A stretch of 45,413 nt of DNA from Bacteroidales bacterium UBA1410 (lineage in GTDB: Bacteria; Bacteroidota; Bacteroidia; Bacteroidales; Dysgonomonadaceae): the NCBI GenBank assembly GCA_002305015.1, contig DBPW01000005.1, positions 1 to 45,413 of the forward strand, read 5' to 3'. The position numbers and the translations under genes were made by a program. How positions within the stretch are numbered: the stretch's first letter is position 1; the number at the start of each line of letters is the position of its first letter. The notes under the pieces are model-generated. The model searched no databases. It saw only the letters and a list, made by a program, of their open reading frames with translations, and was not told where the DNA came from. This document shows, piece after piece, positions 35,878-44,075 of the stretch.

Positions 35878-35885
35878 TATCTTTG
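35878..35885 (+). promoter_or_regulatory. -7 box before the permease gene
   Basis: TATCTTTG matches TAnnTTTG, 23 bases upstream of the ATG at 35908. It would start the nine-gene transcript separately from the regulator. No good -33 box, as expected for an activated promoter. Confidence 0.45.
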
Positions 35886-35907
35886 CTTTTACTAAAAAAG
35901 CAATAAA

Positions 35908-37278
35908 ATGAATGTTCCTCAGTCAACAACTTCTGCAGCAGATAAAAAAACCTTTTTTATCTCGATGTTCATTTTAGCCGTAATGTTTTTTATTTTCGGC
36001 TTGGTATCATGGGTCAATTCCATTCTTATACCTTACTTTAAAATTGCCTGTGAATTGTCTCACTTTCAGTCGTATTTCGTAACGTTTGCATTTTACATTG
36101 CCTATTTTGTCATGGCAATTCCTTCAGGGTTGCTCTTAAAGAAGGTTGGATTCAAAAAAGGAATACTCTACGGTTTCATTCTCATGGCGTTCGGGGCTTT
36201 CATTTTTGTTCCGGCAGCAATGACACGCCTTTACGGATTATTTCTTATCGGATTGTATAGCATAGGAACAGGATCAGCCATCCTGCAAACCGCCGCAAAT
36301 CCCTATGTTACCATTATCGGCCCCATGGAAAGTGCTGCTCAGCGAATGAGTATCATGGGAATATTCAATAAACTGGCTGGAGTAATAGCCCCGCTGGTTT
36401 TTGCTGCTGCAGTCTTCAAAGCCACAGACAGCAATACTTTTGCACTGATAGAAGCCGGGGCGCTCTCAGAAATAGAGAAAAACATTGTTTTAAACGAATT
36501 GATAAGAAGAGTGATCTGGCCATATATCATTCTGGGAATTTTCTTGTTATTGGTGGGAATAGCTATACGGTTTTCCGTTTTGCCTGAAATTGATCCGGAA
36601 AAAATCAATCCGGAAGAAAAAACAACGGAAAGCGCAGCCTTCAATAATCAAAACCGAAAATCACTGCTTGATTTCCCTTATTTAATATTAGGCGCAATAG
36701 CCATTCTCTTTCACATTGGTAGCCAGGCAATCAGTCTCGATACGATTATTAATTATGCCGGATCAATGGGAATAAATATACTTGAAGCAAAAGTATTCCC
36801 TTCCTATATCATGATATGCACCATCATCAGCTATATATTAGGAATCATCTTGATACCAAAAGTAATTTCCCAAACAACCGCCTTAAAATTTTGTACGATT
36901 TTAGGCTTCATTTTATCGATAGGTGTAATTTTTGCAAGTCGAACCATTACTTTATTCGGACATACCGCCGATATCTCCATCTGGTTTCTCGCAGCATTGG
37001 GATTTCCCAACGCCTTAATTTATGCAGGTATTTGGCCTTTATCCATCCATAATCTCGGAAAATTCACAAAAACAGGATCTTCATTGCTCGTTATGGGTTT
37101 GGTTGGAAATGGAATCTTCCCGTTAATTTATGGAGCTCTTGCCGACGCTTTTAACCTGAGATTAGGATATTGGGTGTTGGTTCCCTGTTTCGCATATTTG
37201 GTTTGGTTTGCCTTTTTCGGATATAAAATCAACTATTGGAGAAAACCTAAAAAAGAAATTGACTATATTAGAAAATGA
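35908..37278 (+). CDS. sugar MFS permease (FHS/NagP-FucP type)
   Basis: 456 residues, 12 predicted membrane helices. The N-terminal pattern FFIFGLVSWVNSILIPYFKI and SYFVTFAFYIAYFVMAIPSG, with NPYVTIIGPMESAAQRMSIM, is typical of the fucose/glucose/galactose:H+ symporter family that includes NagP. With NagA and NagB next door, the substrate is likely an N-acetylated amino sugar or derivative. Its last bases overlap nagA (ATGA at 37275-37278), indicating coupled translation. Confidence 0.88.
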   Translation: MNVPQSTTSAADKKTFFISMFILAVMFFIFGLVSWVNSILIPYFKIACELSHFQSYFVTFAFYIAYFVMAIPSGLLLKKVGFKKGILYGFILMAFGAFIFVPAAMTRLYGLFLIGLYSIGTGSAILQTAANPYVTIIGPMESAAQRMSIMGIFNKLAGVIAPLVFAAAVFKATDSNTFALIEAGALSEIEKNIVLNELIRRVIWPYIILGIFLLLVGIAIRFSVLPEIDPEKINPEEKTTESAAFNNQNRKSLLDFPYLILGAIAILFHIGSQAISLDTIINYAGSMGINILEAKVFPSYIMICTIISYILGIILIPKVISQTTALKFCTILGFILSIGVIFASRTITLFGHTADISIWFLAALGFPNALIYAGIWPLSIHNLGKFTKTGSSLLVMGLVGNGIFPLIYGALADAFNLRLGYWVLVPCFAYLVWFAFFGYKINYWRKPKKEIDYIRK

Positions 37279-38471
37279 AAAAACTAATTATTACCAACGG
37301 AAAACTAATCTTCCCGGACAGATTAACGGAAGGAGGCACAATAATTTGTGAGCAAGGGAAAATAGCTGTGATTTCGGAAAAAACGGATGCATCACTCAAA
37401 GAAGAAAGTGTTGAAACTGAAATAATCGATGCCCAAGGTAACTATGTTTCTCCCGGATTTATTGACATTCATACTCATGGAGGAGGAGGATTCGACTTTA
37501 TGGACGGCACAGTTGAAGCCTACTTGGGTGCAGCCGAAACACATGCAAAATATGGCACTACAGCCTTATTGCCTACCACGCTTGCCGGCTCTCTCGAAGA
37601 ATTAATGAAAACCTTCTCTGTTTATCAAACCGCAAAACAAAAAAATAAAAACGGAGCCGCATTTCTCGGATTGCATCTCGAGGGCCCCTATTTTTCATAT
37701 AACCAACGAGGGGCACAGGACCCTAAATACTTACGAAATCCTGACCCTGCAGAATATAACCGCATACTCGAAGCATGTAACGATATTGTCAGATGGAGTC
37801 TTGCACCCGAACTGGAAGGTGCAATCGAACTTGGGAGGGTATTGACTTCGAAAAATATTTTACCGTCTATCGCCCACAGCGATGCCATATATGAACAAGT
37901 TATTGAAGCATACCACGCCGGATTCACACATATCACCCATTTGTATTCTGCCATGTCAACCGTTACAAGACACAACGCTTTCAGATATGCAGGAATAGTG
38001 GAAGCAGCGTATCTGATAGACGATATGACGGTGGAGATCATTGCAGATGGTGTTCACTTGCCAAAGCCACTCTTGCAATTCGTCTATAAATTTAAAGGCC
38101 CCGACAAAACCGCTCTTTGCACCGACTCGATGAGAGGAGCAGGCATGCCTGATGGAGAATCTATTCTGGGAAGTCTTAAAAAAGGCCAAAAAGTGATCAT
38201 TGAAGACGGGGTGGCTAAACTTCCGGATCGATCGGCATTTGCCGGTAGCGTTGCTACCGCCGACCGCCTGGTAAGAACAATGATCTTCCTTGCAGAAGTG
38301 CCCTTGACGGATGCCGTAAAAATGATGACCATAACTCCGGCACGCATTTTAAAGATAAACGACAGAAAAGGATCTCTGGAAGAAGGAAAAGATGCGGACC
38401 TGGTCATTTTTGATAAAAATATTCATGTTTCACATACAATTTTAGGAGGAAATGTCATCTACAGAAACTAA
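37275..38471 (+). CDS. nagA: N-acetylglucosamine-6-phosphate deacetylase
   Basis: 398 residues, amidohydrolase fold. Metal and catalytic motifs: PGFIDIHTHGGGGFDFMDG, LHLEGPYF (metal Glu), IAHSDA (His), THLYSAM (His), and catalytic Asp in LCTDSMRGAG. It removes acetate from GlcNAc-6-P or a related sugar phosphate. It requires a phosphorylated substrate, but no kinase gene is in the window. Its 3' end (coding Gly-Gly) creates an AGGAGG before an internal ATG at 38452. Confidence 0.93.
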   Translation: MKKLIITNGKLIFPDRLTEGGTIICEQGKIAVISEKTDASLKEESVETEIIDAQGNYVSPGFIDIHTHGGGGFDFMDGTVEAYLGAAETHAKYGTTALLPTTLAGSLEELMKTFSVYQTAKQKNKNGAAFLGLHLEGPYFSYNQRGAQDPKYLRNPDPAEYNRILEACNDIVRWSLAPELEGAIELGRVLTSKNILPSIAHSDAIYEQVIEAYHAGFTHITHLYSAMSTVTRHNAFRYAGIVEAAYLIDDMTVEIIADGVHLPKPLLQFVYKFKGPDKTALCTDSMRGAGMPDGESILGSLKKGQKVIIEDGVAKLPDRSAFAGSVATADRLVRTMIFLAEVPLTDAVKMMTITPARILKINDRKGSLEEGKDADLVIFDKNIHVSHTILGGNVIYRN

Positions 38472-38499
38472 AACAAGCGGAACAACATTTACAAAAGAA

Positions 38500-39237
38500 A
38501 TGTTGGTCGTAAAAATTTTTCCCACTCGAGAGGAAATGGGGAAAAAAGCAGCGGAAGATGTATCGCAAAAAATCAATGAGCTTTTGACTCAGAAACCGGA
38601 AATCAACATAATTTTTGCCGCAGCGCCATCGCAAAACGAATTTCTTAAATACCTGAGTGAAGATACCTCTATTCCATGGAACAAAATAAATGCGTTCCAC
38701 ATGGATGAATACATCGGATTAGATAAAGATGCGCCTCAGGCCTTTGGCAATTTCTTGAAAGAAAGAATATTCGGAAAAGTACCTTTTAAAAGTGTCCATT
38801 ATTTAAATGGACAGGCAAAAGATCTTTCTTCCGAATGCAAAAGATATGCAGCATTATTACATGATCATCCTGTCGATATTGTGTGTCTCGGCATCGGAGA
38901 AAACGGCCATATTGCATTCAACGATCCCTCAGTGGCAAGATTTAACGATCCTGAAACAGTAAAAATAGTGGAACTGGAGGAAAAATCACGTCAACAACAA
39001 GTGAATGATCATTGTTTTGACGACATTGATTCAGTACCCAAAAAAGCGTTCACCCTTACTATACCGGCATTGCTAAAAGCCGATTATATGTTTTGCATTG
39101 TTCCTTCAAAATTAAAGGCAGAAGCTGTTTGCAAGACGATAAACGATCCTGTTTCTGAAAAGTGCCCGGCTACTATTTTACGAAGGAAAAAAGGAGCAAT
39201 TCTTTATTTGGATAAAGAAAGTGCATCGTTACTATAA
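38500..39237 (+). CDS. divergent NagB-like sugar-phosphate deaminase/isomerase
   Basis: 245 residues from ATG 38500 (MLVVKIFPTREEMGKKAAED), where family homology begins. An ATG at 38452 overlaps nagA by 20 bases; its AGGAGG is only two bases away and comes from nagA Gly codons, so it is not preferred. Motifs FHMDEYIGL and LGIGENGHIAFNDP are shared with NagB. However the phosphate loop LPTGGTP of classical NagB is replaced by AAPSQNEF, and the C-terminal part reads PATILRRKKGAILYLD. This is a NagB-like subfamily that I recall next to Gfo/Idh genes; it may act on a different amino-sugar phosphate. Confidence 0.83.
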   Translation: MLVVKIFPTREEMGKKAAEDVSQKINELLTQKPEINIIFAAAPSQNEFLKYLSEDTSIPWNKINAFHMDEYIGLDKDAPQAFGNFLKERIFGKVPFKSVHYLNGQAKDLSSECKRYAALLHDHPVDIVCLGIGENGHIAFNDPSVARFNDPETVKIVELEEKSRQQQVNDHCFDDIDSVPKKAFTLTIPALLKADYMFCIVPSKLKAEAVCKTINDPVSEKCPATILRRKKGAILYLDKESASLL

Positions 39238-39255
39238 CTCCAAAAACATCATGAT

Positions 39256-40263
39256 ATGAAAACAAAAATAATTCTCTTTACAACACTGTTTCTTGCGGTT
39301 GGATTTTTATTGCCTGCTCAAAAGCAAATAAAATTAGGCATCATCGGTTTAGATACTTCACATTCAATCGCTTTTACCAAACTTCTCAACAACGAGAATA
39401 AAGAAGAAAAGTATAAAGATTTTCGCATTGTTGCCGCTTATCCCTATGGTTCAAAAACCATTAAATCAAGTTACGAACGCATTCCTGATTATATCAAACA
39501 AGTTGAGGACCTTGGTGTTGAAATTGTTCCCTCCATTGCCGATCTGCTAAAAAAAGTAGATTGCGTTCTGTTGGAAACCAACGACGGAAATTTGCATTTA
39601 GAACAAGCCAACGAGGTATTTAAAGCCGGTAAAATTACCTTTATTGACAAACCTGTTGGAGCTACGTTGGCTCAAGCAATCGCTATTTTCAAATTGGCAA
39701 AACAATACAATGTCCCTATATTTTCTTCATCCGCACTTCGGTTTGTTCCACAAACACAAAAAATAAGAAACGGGGATTTTGGAGAAATAATGGGAGCTGA
39801 TTGTTATTCACCTCATCACAAAGAACCTTCTCACCCCGATTTCTGTTGGTATGGAATTCATGGTGTTGAAATGTTGTTCACGGTAATGGGTACCGGATGC
39901 ATTTCCGTAAACCGCATGTCAGCTGACAGTACCGATGTAGTAGTAGGGAAATGGAACAACGGAAGAATAGGAACATTCAGAGGATTGCAGCAGGGACCGT
40001 CAATTTACGGAGGGACCGCATTTACTCCCAAAGGTGCAGTTCCGGTGGGCCCGTATCAGGGGTATGAAGTTCTTTTAGATGAGATTTTGAAATTTTTCAA
40101 AACCCGAATTCCACCTGTCAGCGAAAAAGAGACCCTTGAAATCTTCACATTCATGGAAGCATCCAATCAAAGCAAAGATAAGGGAGGAAAAATAATTTTA
40201 ATGAAAGAAACCTATCGGAAAGGGGAAAAAGAGGCCGAAAAACTCATTCGTAAATTAAAATAG
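39256..40263 (+). CDS. Gfo/Idh/MocA-family oxidoreductase with signal peptide
   Basis: 335 residues. Signal peptide MKTKIILFTTLFLAVGFLLPAQ, so it should be exported. The Rossmann start is IKLGIIGLDTSHSIAFTKLL; the usual GxGxxG is changed to GLDTSH. It keeps the EKP-like motif as IDKPVGATLAQA, and a His in the catalytic region WYGIHGVEMLF. It lies 18 bases after the NagB-like gene. NAD(P) would have to be bound before export or supplied in the periplasm. Possible role: redox at a sugar carbon. Confidence 0.82.
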   Translation: MKTKIILFTTLFLAVGFLLPAQKQIKLGIIGLDTSHSIAFTKLLNNENKEEKYKDFRIVAAYPYGSKTIKSSYERIPDYIKQVEDLGVEIVPSIADLLKKVDCVLLETNDGNLHLEQANEVFKAGKITFIDKPVGATLAQAIAIFKLAKQYNVPIFSSSALRFVPQTQKIRNGDFGEIMGADCYSPHHKEPSHPDFCWYGIHGVEMLFTVMGTGCISVNRMSADSTDVVVGKWNNGRIGTFRGLQQGPSIYGGTAFTPKGAVPVGPYQGYEVLLDEILKFFKTRIPPVSEKETLEIFTFMEASNQSKDKGGKIILMKETYRKGEKEAEKLIRKLK

Positions 40264-40276
40264 TGAACTATCATCG

Positions 40277-41686
40277 ATGACTAAATATTGGATATTAACG
40301 GCATTCGCGGTATTATGCATTTCATGCACCCCGAATTCAAAGCAAAAAAATTCTCAAACAAATTCTCAATTTTCGGGAAAAGAGGGGGAGGTGAAACTCA
40401 TCATATTGGATCCCGGTCATTTTCATGCTAGTTTGTTGTTAAAAGATACCATCCGACAAGTAAATGATTCGGTATATGTATATGCCCCGCCGGGTGAGGA
40501 GTTGGAACAGTTTTTACAGACAATCAAAACCTACAACAGTCGAAAAAACTCTCCTACTTCATGGATTTTAAACGTATATGATGAAGCGGATTATTTAGAA
40601 AAAATGATTTCGAATAGAAAAGGGAACGTTGTCATATTGGCGGGAAACAACAAAAACAAAACGGAGTATATTTATCGCTCGATAGCCTCAAAACTGAATG
40701 TTTTATCGGATAAACCAATGGCCATCAACCAACAGGGTTTCGAGTTGTTGAGGAAAGCCTATCAAAAAGCCGATTCAAATGATGTATATCTATACGACAT
40801 GATGACCGAACGCTATGACATACTGAATATCATAGAGAAAGAGCTGATTCAAAATAAAGAATTGTTTGGAGAATTACAACAAGGAACTCTCGATGACCCG
40901 GCTATCTCAATGGAAAGCGTGCATCATTTTTATAAAGAAGTATCCGGCGTGCCCACTATACGACCCGCATGGTATTATGACGTGGAACAACAAGGCGAAG
41001 GGATTGCCGATGTTACTACGCATTTAATCGACTTGGTGAATTGGAAATGTTTTCCTGAAGAAGCCATCGATTACAAACGCGACATAAATGTTCTCTATGC
41101 AACACATTGGCCTACAAAAATTTCATTAGACGAATTTACAAAATCTACCCGGCAGACAGAATTTCCGAATTTCCTTAGGAAACACGTAAAAGACTCGTTC
41201 TTACATGTTTATGCAAACGGCATTATTCATTATCAAGTAAAGGGAACGAATGTTGCCGTGAAAGTCCAATGGAATTTTCAGGCTCCTGATGGAGGAGGAG
41301 ACACCTTTAACTCTTCAATAAAAGGTACTAAAGCAGTTTTAAAAACATGCCAAGATAAACAAGAAAATTATGTCAAACAATTATATATTCAAAAAAACGA
41401 TAAGATAAGCAGCAAAAAATTTGAGAAGAACCTGCAAAAAACAATAGAGAAAATACAAATTGCCTATCCTTTTGTTACACTTGCCCGCCCTCTACCCGAT
41501 GGGAGCGTACGTATTGATATTCCTTTAGAAAAAAGAGTGGGACACGAAGAACATTTTAAACATGTTGCTCAGCAATTTTTTGAATATTTAGCAAATCGGA
41601 ATATGCCCGATTGGGAAATTAGCAATACCTTAGCAAAATATTACGTTACAACAAAAGCCGTTGAAATTGCCAAAGAGGGAAATTGA
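40277..41686 (+). CDS. Gfo/Idh/MocA-like lipoprotein with oxidoreductase C-terminal domain
   Basis: 469 residues. Lipobox LCISC after a short signal, so it should be membrane anchored. A long N-terminal part shows a Rossmann-like fold (KLIILDPGHFHASLL, VVILAGNNKNKTEYIYRSIA, LNVLSDKPMAINQQGFELLR) and the C-terminal domain with THLIDLVNWKCFPEEAID resembles the 'putative oxidoreductase C-terminal' family, from memory. The dinucleotide motif is degenerate (DPGHFHA). TGA of this gene and ATG of the ApbE gene overlap (TGATG at 41684-41688). Confidence 0.78.
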   Translation: MTKYWILTAFAVLCISCTPNSKQKNSQTNSQFSGKEGEVKLIILDPGHFHASLLLKDTIRQVNDSVYVYAPPGEELEQFLQTIKTYNSRKNSPTSWILNVYDEADYLEKMISNRKGNVVILAGNNKNKTEYIYRSIASKLNVLSDKPMAINQQGFELLRKAYQKADSNDVYLYDMMTERYDILNIIEKELIQNKELFGELQQGTLDDPAISMESVHHFYKEVSGVPTIRPAWYYDVEQQGEGIADVTTHLIDLVNWKCFPEEAIDYKRDINVLYATHWPTKISLDEFTKSTRQTEFPNFLRKHVKDSFLHVYANGIIHYQVKGTNVAVKVQWNFQAPDGGGDTFNSSIKGTKAVLKTCQDKQENYVKQLYIQKNDKISSKKFEKNLQKTIEKIQIAYPFVTLARPLPDGSVRIDIPLEKRVGHEEHFKHVAQQFFEYLANRNMPDWEISNTLAKYYVTTKAVEIAKEGN

Positions 41687-42501
41687 TGCCATCCGCATTT
41701 TCAGATTATTATGATTCGTCATCCATGTTCCATGGTTTTTTAACGAACATCATGGGGACACGGTTCGATATCGTCATTATCGGGAAAGGGAAAAGCGAGG
41801 CCGGAAAAGTTTGGGAAAAAACGGTTCATGAACTGAGAAGATTGGAACGAATGCTGAACCGTTTTGACGAAGAAAGCGAAGTTTCCCGAATTAATCTCAC
41901 GGCAAGCGAACATCCGGTAGAGGTCAGTGAGGAAATGTGGGCAATATTGATGGATTGTCGGTATTACCATGATGCAACGCAAGGTTTATTCGACATCACG
42001 CTGAAAGATTTTTCAAAAATTGTCTTCAACAAAAATCATCGCTCGGTTTATTTCTCTCACAAAGACATGCATCTCGATTTCGGCGGTTATGCCAAAGGTT
42101 ACGCGTTGGTCAAAATAAAAAATATCCTTCTTGAAGCAGACATCACTCAGTGTTTCGTCGATTTCGGCGGAAGTTCCATTCTAGCGTTGGGGCATCATCC
42201 TTACGGCGATATATGGAAGGTAAGCCTAAAAAATCCGTTTGCCGAAGGCGAAACAGTAGATGAAATTGCATTGCGGGACGAATCCATGTCCACTTCAGGA
42301 AATACACCCTTATACACGAAACATATTATTGATCCCTTTTCGGGTGAATATAACGATAAGCGAAAGCTGGTAAATGTCGTTTCCCCCCATCCGATAGACG
42401 CCGAAGTGTTGTCCACAGCCCTGATGGTTGCCGATACGGATAAAAAGAAAAGTATCACGGATCAATTCGATAAAGCCAAAGTCAACGAATACAATTTATA
42501 A
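41686..42501 (+). CDS. ApbE-like FAD:protein FMN transferase
   Basis: 271 residues from ATG 41686; a TTG three bases earlier is not needed. Family motifs: IMGTRFDIVI near the N-terminus, LDFGGYAKGYALVKI, SMSTSGNTPLYTKHIIDPFS and AEVLSTALMVAD. ApbE attaches FMN to a Thr in (S/T)GA(S/T)-type sites of exported electron carriers. This copy is short and has no signal peptide or lipobox. No acceptor protein with that motif was seen in the neighbouring genes, so its partner is unknown. Confidence 0.83.
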   Translation: MPSAFSDYYDSSSMFHGFLTNIMGTRFDIVIIGKGKSEAGKVWEKTVHELRRLERMLNRFDEESEVSRINLTASEHPVEVSEEMWAILMDCRYYHDATQGLFDITLKDFSKIVFNKNHRSVYFSHKDMHLDFGGYAKGYALVKIKNILLEADITQCFVDFGGSSILALGHHPYGDIWKVSLKNPFAEGETVDEIALRDESMSTSGNTPLYTKHIIDPFSGEYNDKRKLVNVVSPHPIDAEVLSTALMVADTDKKKSITDQFDKAKVNEYNL

Positions 42502-42507
42502 AAATAT

Positions 42508-43827
42508 ATGTCTGAAAAAGAAAATGTAGATTTGGGTTTGCGCAAATTCATAAAAGAGTTGGGATATATAGCCGGCGGATCTGCGATTTTAAGCAGCATG
42601 CCCTGGCTGCAATCCTTCACGATGGAAAAAGCCAAAGAAATTAAGAACGAGAAAGCCCGCATAGGGCTGATCGGAACGGGATCGAGAGGCCAATACCATA
42701 TTCACAACTTGCTGAATATTCCCCACGCCGAGATCGTGGCTCTGTGCGATAACTATGCTCCCAATCTGAAAGCTGCATCGGAACTGTGTCCTTCTGCAAA
42801 AACATACACGGATTACAAAAAACTGTTGAACTCGAAAGAAATAGACGGCGTTGTCATTTCCACGCCGTTGAACTGGCACGCACCGATGACATTGGATTCG
42901 TTGGCTGCAGGGAAACACGTTTTCTGCGAAAAAGCCATGGCGCTCACCATGGACGAATGTAAAGCGGTTTACGATGCATACCGTTCTACCGACAAGGTGC
43001 TGTATTTCTGCATGCAGCGCATGTTTGACGAAAAATACATCAAAGGGATGGAAATGATTCATTCCGGATTGATAGGGGATGTGGTGGGTGCCCGCTGTTG
43101 CTGGTTCCGCAATCACGATTGGAGGCGGCCGGTGCCTTCTCCCGAGTTGGAACGAAAGATCAACTGGCGTTTATACAAGGAATCCTCCGGAGGGCTGATG
43201 ACCGAATTGGCCTGCCATCAACTGGAAGTCTGCAATTGGGGTACGGGATTGATTCCCGAGTCGGTCATGGGGATGGGAGATATCGTTTTTTGGAAAGACG
43301 GCAGGGAAGTATATGACAGCGTAAATTTGGTATATCACTATTCGAATGGGGTGAAAATTAATTACGAATCGTTGATATCCAATAAATTCAACGGAATGGA
43401 AGACCAGATACTCGGACATAAAGGAACGATGAATCTGGCTACCGGACTTTATTATCTTGAAGAAGACAACAGCGACAGCGGCATAGAACAACTGCTGAGC
43501 CAGATAGAGAACAAAGTTTTTTCTGCCGTCCCCCTTGCCGGTCCGAGTTGGCGTCCGGAAACCAAAAAAGAATACAAACCTCATTCCATTTTGAAAGGAA
43601 AGATGCATGTAAACGAAGGACTTTCGATGATAGGGGCCGAAAAAGACGGATCGGATGCTATCCTTGCCTCTTTCTGTCAATCCTGCATTACAGGAGAAAA
43701 GGCGAAAAACATCGTGGAAGAAGCCTATTGTGCTACTCTTCTCTGTCTGTTGGGAAATCGGGCAATGGAGGAACAAAGAAAAGTTGATTTCCCTGAAGAA
43801 TATAAAATCCCCTACATGAAATTTTAG
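42508..43827 (+). CDS. Gfo/Idh/MocA oxidoreductase, GH109-like candidate
   Basis: 439 residues. The N-terminus (MSEKENVDLGLRKFIKELGY then AGGSAILSSMPWLQSF) resembles a degenerate Tat-type leader, LRKF in place of RRxF, followed by a long spacer. The Rossmann motif ARIGLIGTGSRGQYHIHNLL is intact. Catalytic-region motifs: STPLNWHAPMTLDSLAAGKH, FCEKAM (EKP-like), MTELACHQLEVCNWGTG. The layout (GTGSRG...NWH) recalls the NAD-dependent GH109 glycosidases, which use redox chemistry for hydrolysis. Whether it is a dehydrogenase or a glycosidase cannot be told from sequence alone. Confidence 0.8.
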   Translation: MSEKENVDLGLRKFIKELGYIAGGSAILSSMPWLQSFTMEKAKEIKNEKARIGLIGTGSRGQYHIHNLLNIPHAEIVALCDNYAPNLKAASELCPSAKTYTDYKKLLNSKEIDGVVISTPLNWHAPMTLDSLAAGKHVFCEKAMALTMDECKAVYDAYRSTDKVLYFCMQRMFDEKYIKGMEMIHSGLIGDVVGARCCWFRNHDWRRPVPSPELERKINWRLYKESSGGLMTELACHQLEVCNWGTGLIPESVMGMGDIVFWKDGREVYDSVNLVYHYSNGVKINYESLISNKFNGMEDQILGHKGTMNLATGLYYLEEDNSDSGIEQLLSQIENKVFSAVPLAGPSWRPETKKEYKPHSILKGKMHVNEGLSMIGAEKDGSDAILASFCQSCITGEKAKNIVEEAYCATLLCLLGNRAMEEQRKVDFPEEYKIPYMKF

Positions 43828-43831
43828 CGTT

Positions 43832-44074
43832 ATGAAAGACATCGTCATACCGTCACAAAAAGTTAAAAGAGAGGCCCGGATTTTCATGGGCTGCTTTATT
43901 TTTGCTTTTCTTCTGAACATCGCAGCCATCATTATTTATAAAACACCCTGGTACGAAGCATTTACCCAAATCGGTTATGTAATCGTTATAACAGTTGTCT
44001 TATATCTTTTAATGGCATTAATTCGTTTTTTGATATTTGTAATTGGCAAATTGTTTAAGAGACAAAAAAAATAG
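43832..44074 (+). CDS. small two-helix membrane protein
   Basis: 80 residues, 4 bases after the preceding gene. Two membrane helices: FMGCFIFAFLLNIAAIIIY and IGYVIVITVVLYLLMALIRF, joined by a short loop, with a basic C-terminus (GKLFKRQKK). This recalls the small YtxH or DUF4133-like membrane proteins but no family is recognised. The tight packing suggests it belongs to the operon. Confidence 0.65.
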   Translation: MKDIVIPSQKVKREARIFMGCFIFAFLLNIAAIIIYKTPWYEAFTQIGYVIVITVVLYLLMALIRFLIFVIGKLFKRQKK

Positions 44075-44075
44075 C

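Noticed and set aside
38452..38499. NagB-like start at 38452
   Set aside because: The AGGAGG is only two bases away and is explained by nagA Gly codons; the extra residues have no homology with NagB.
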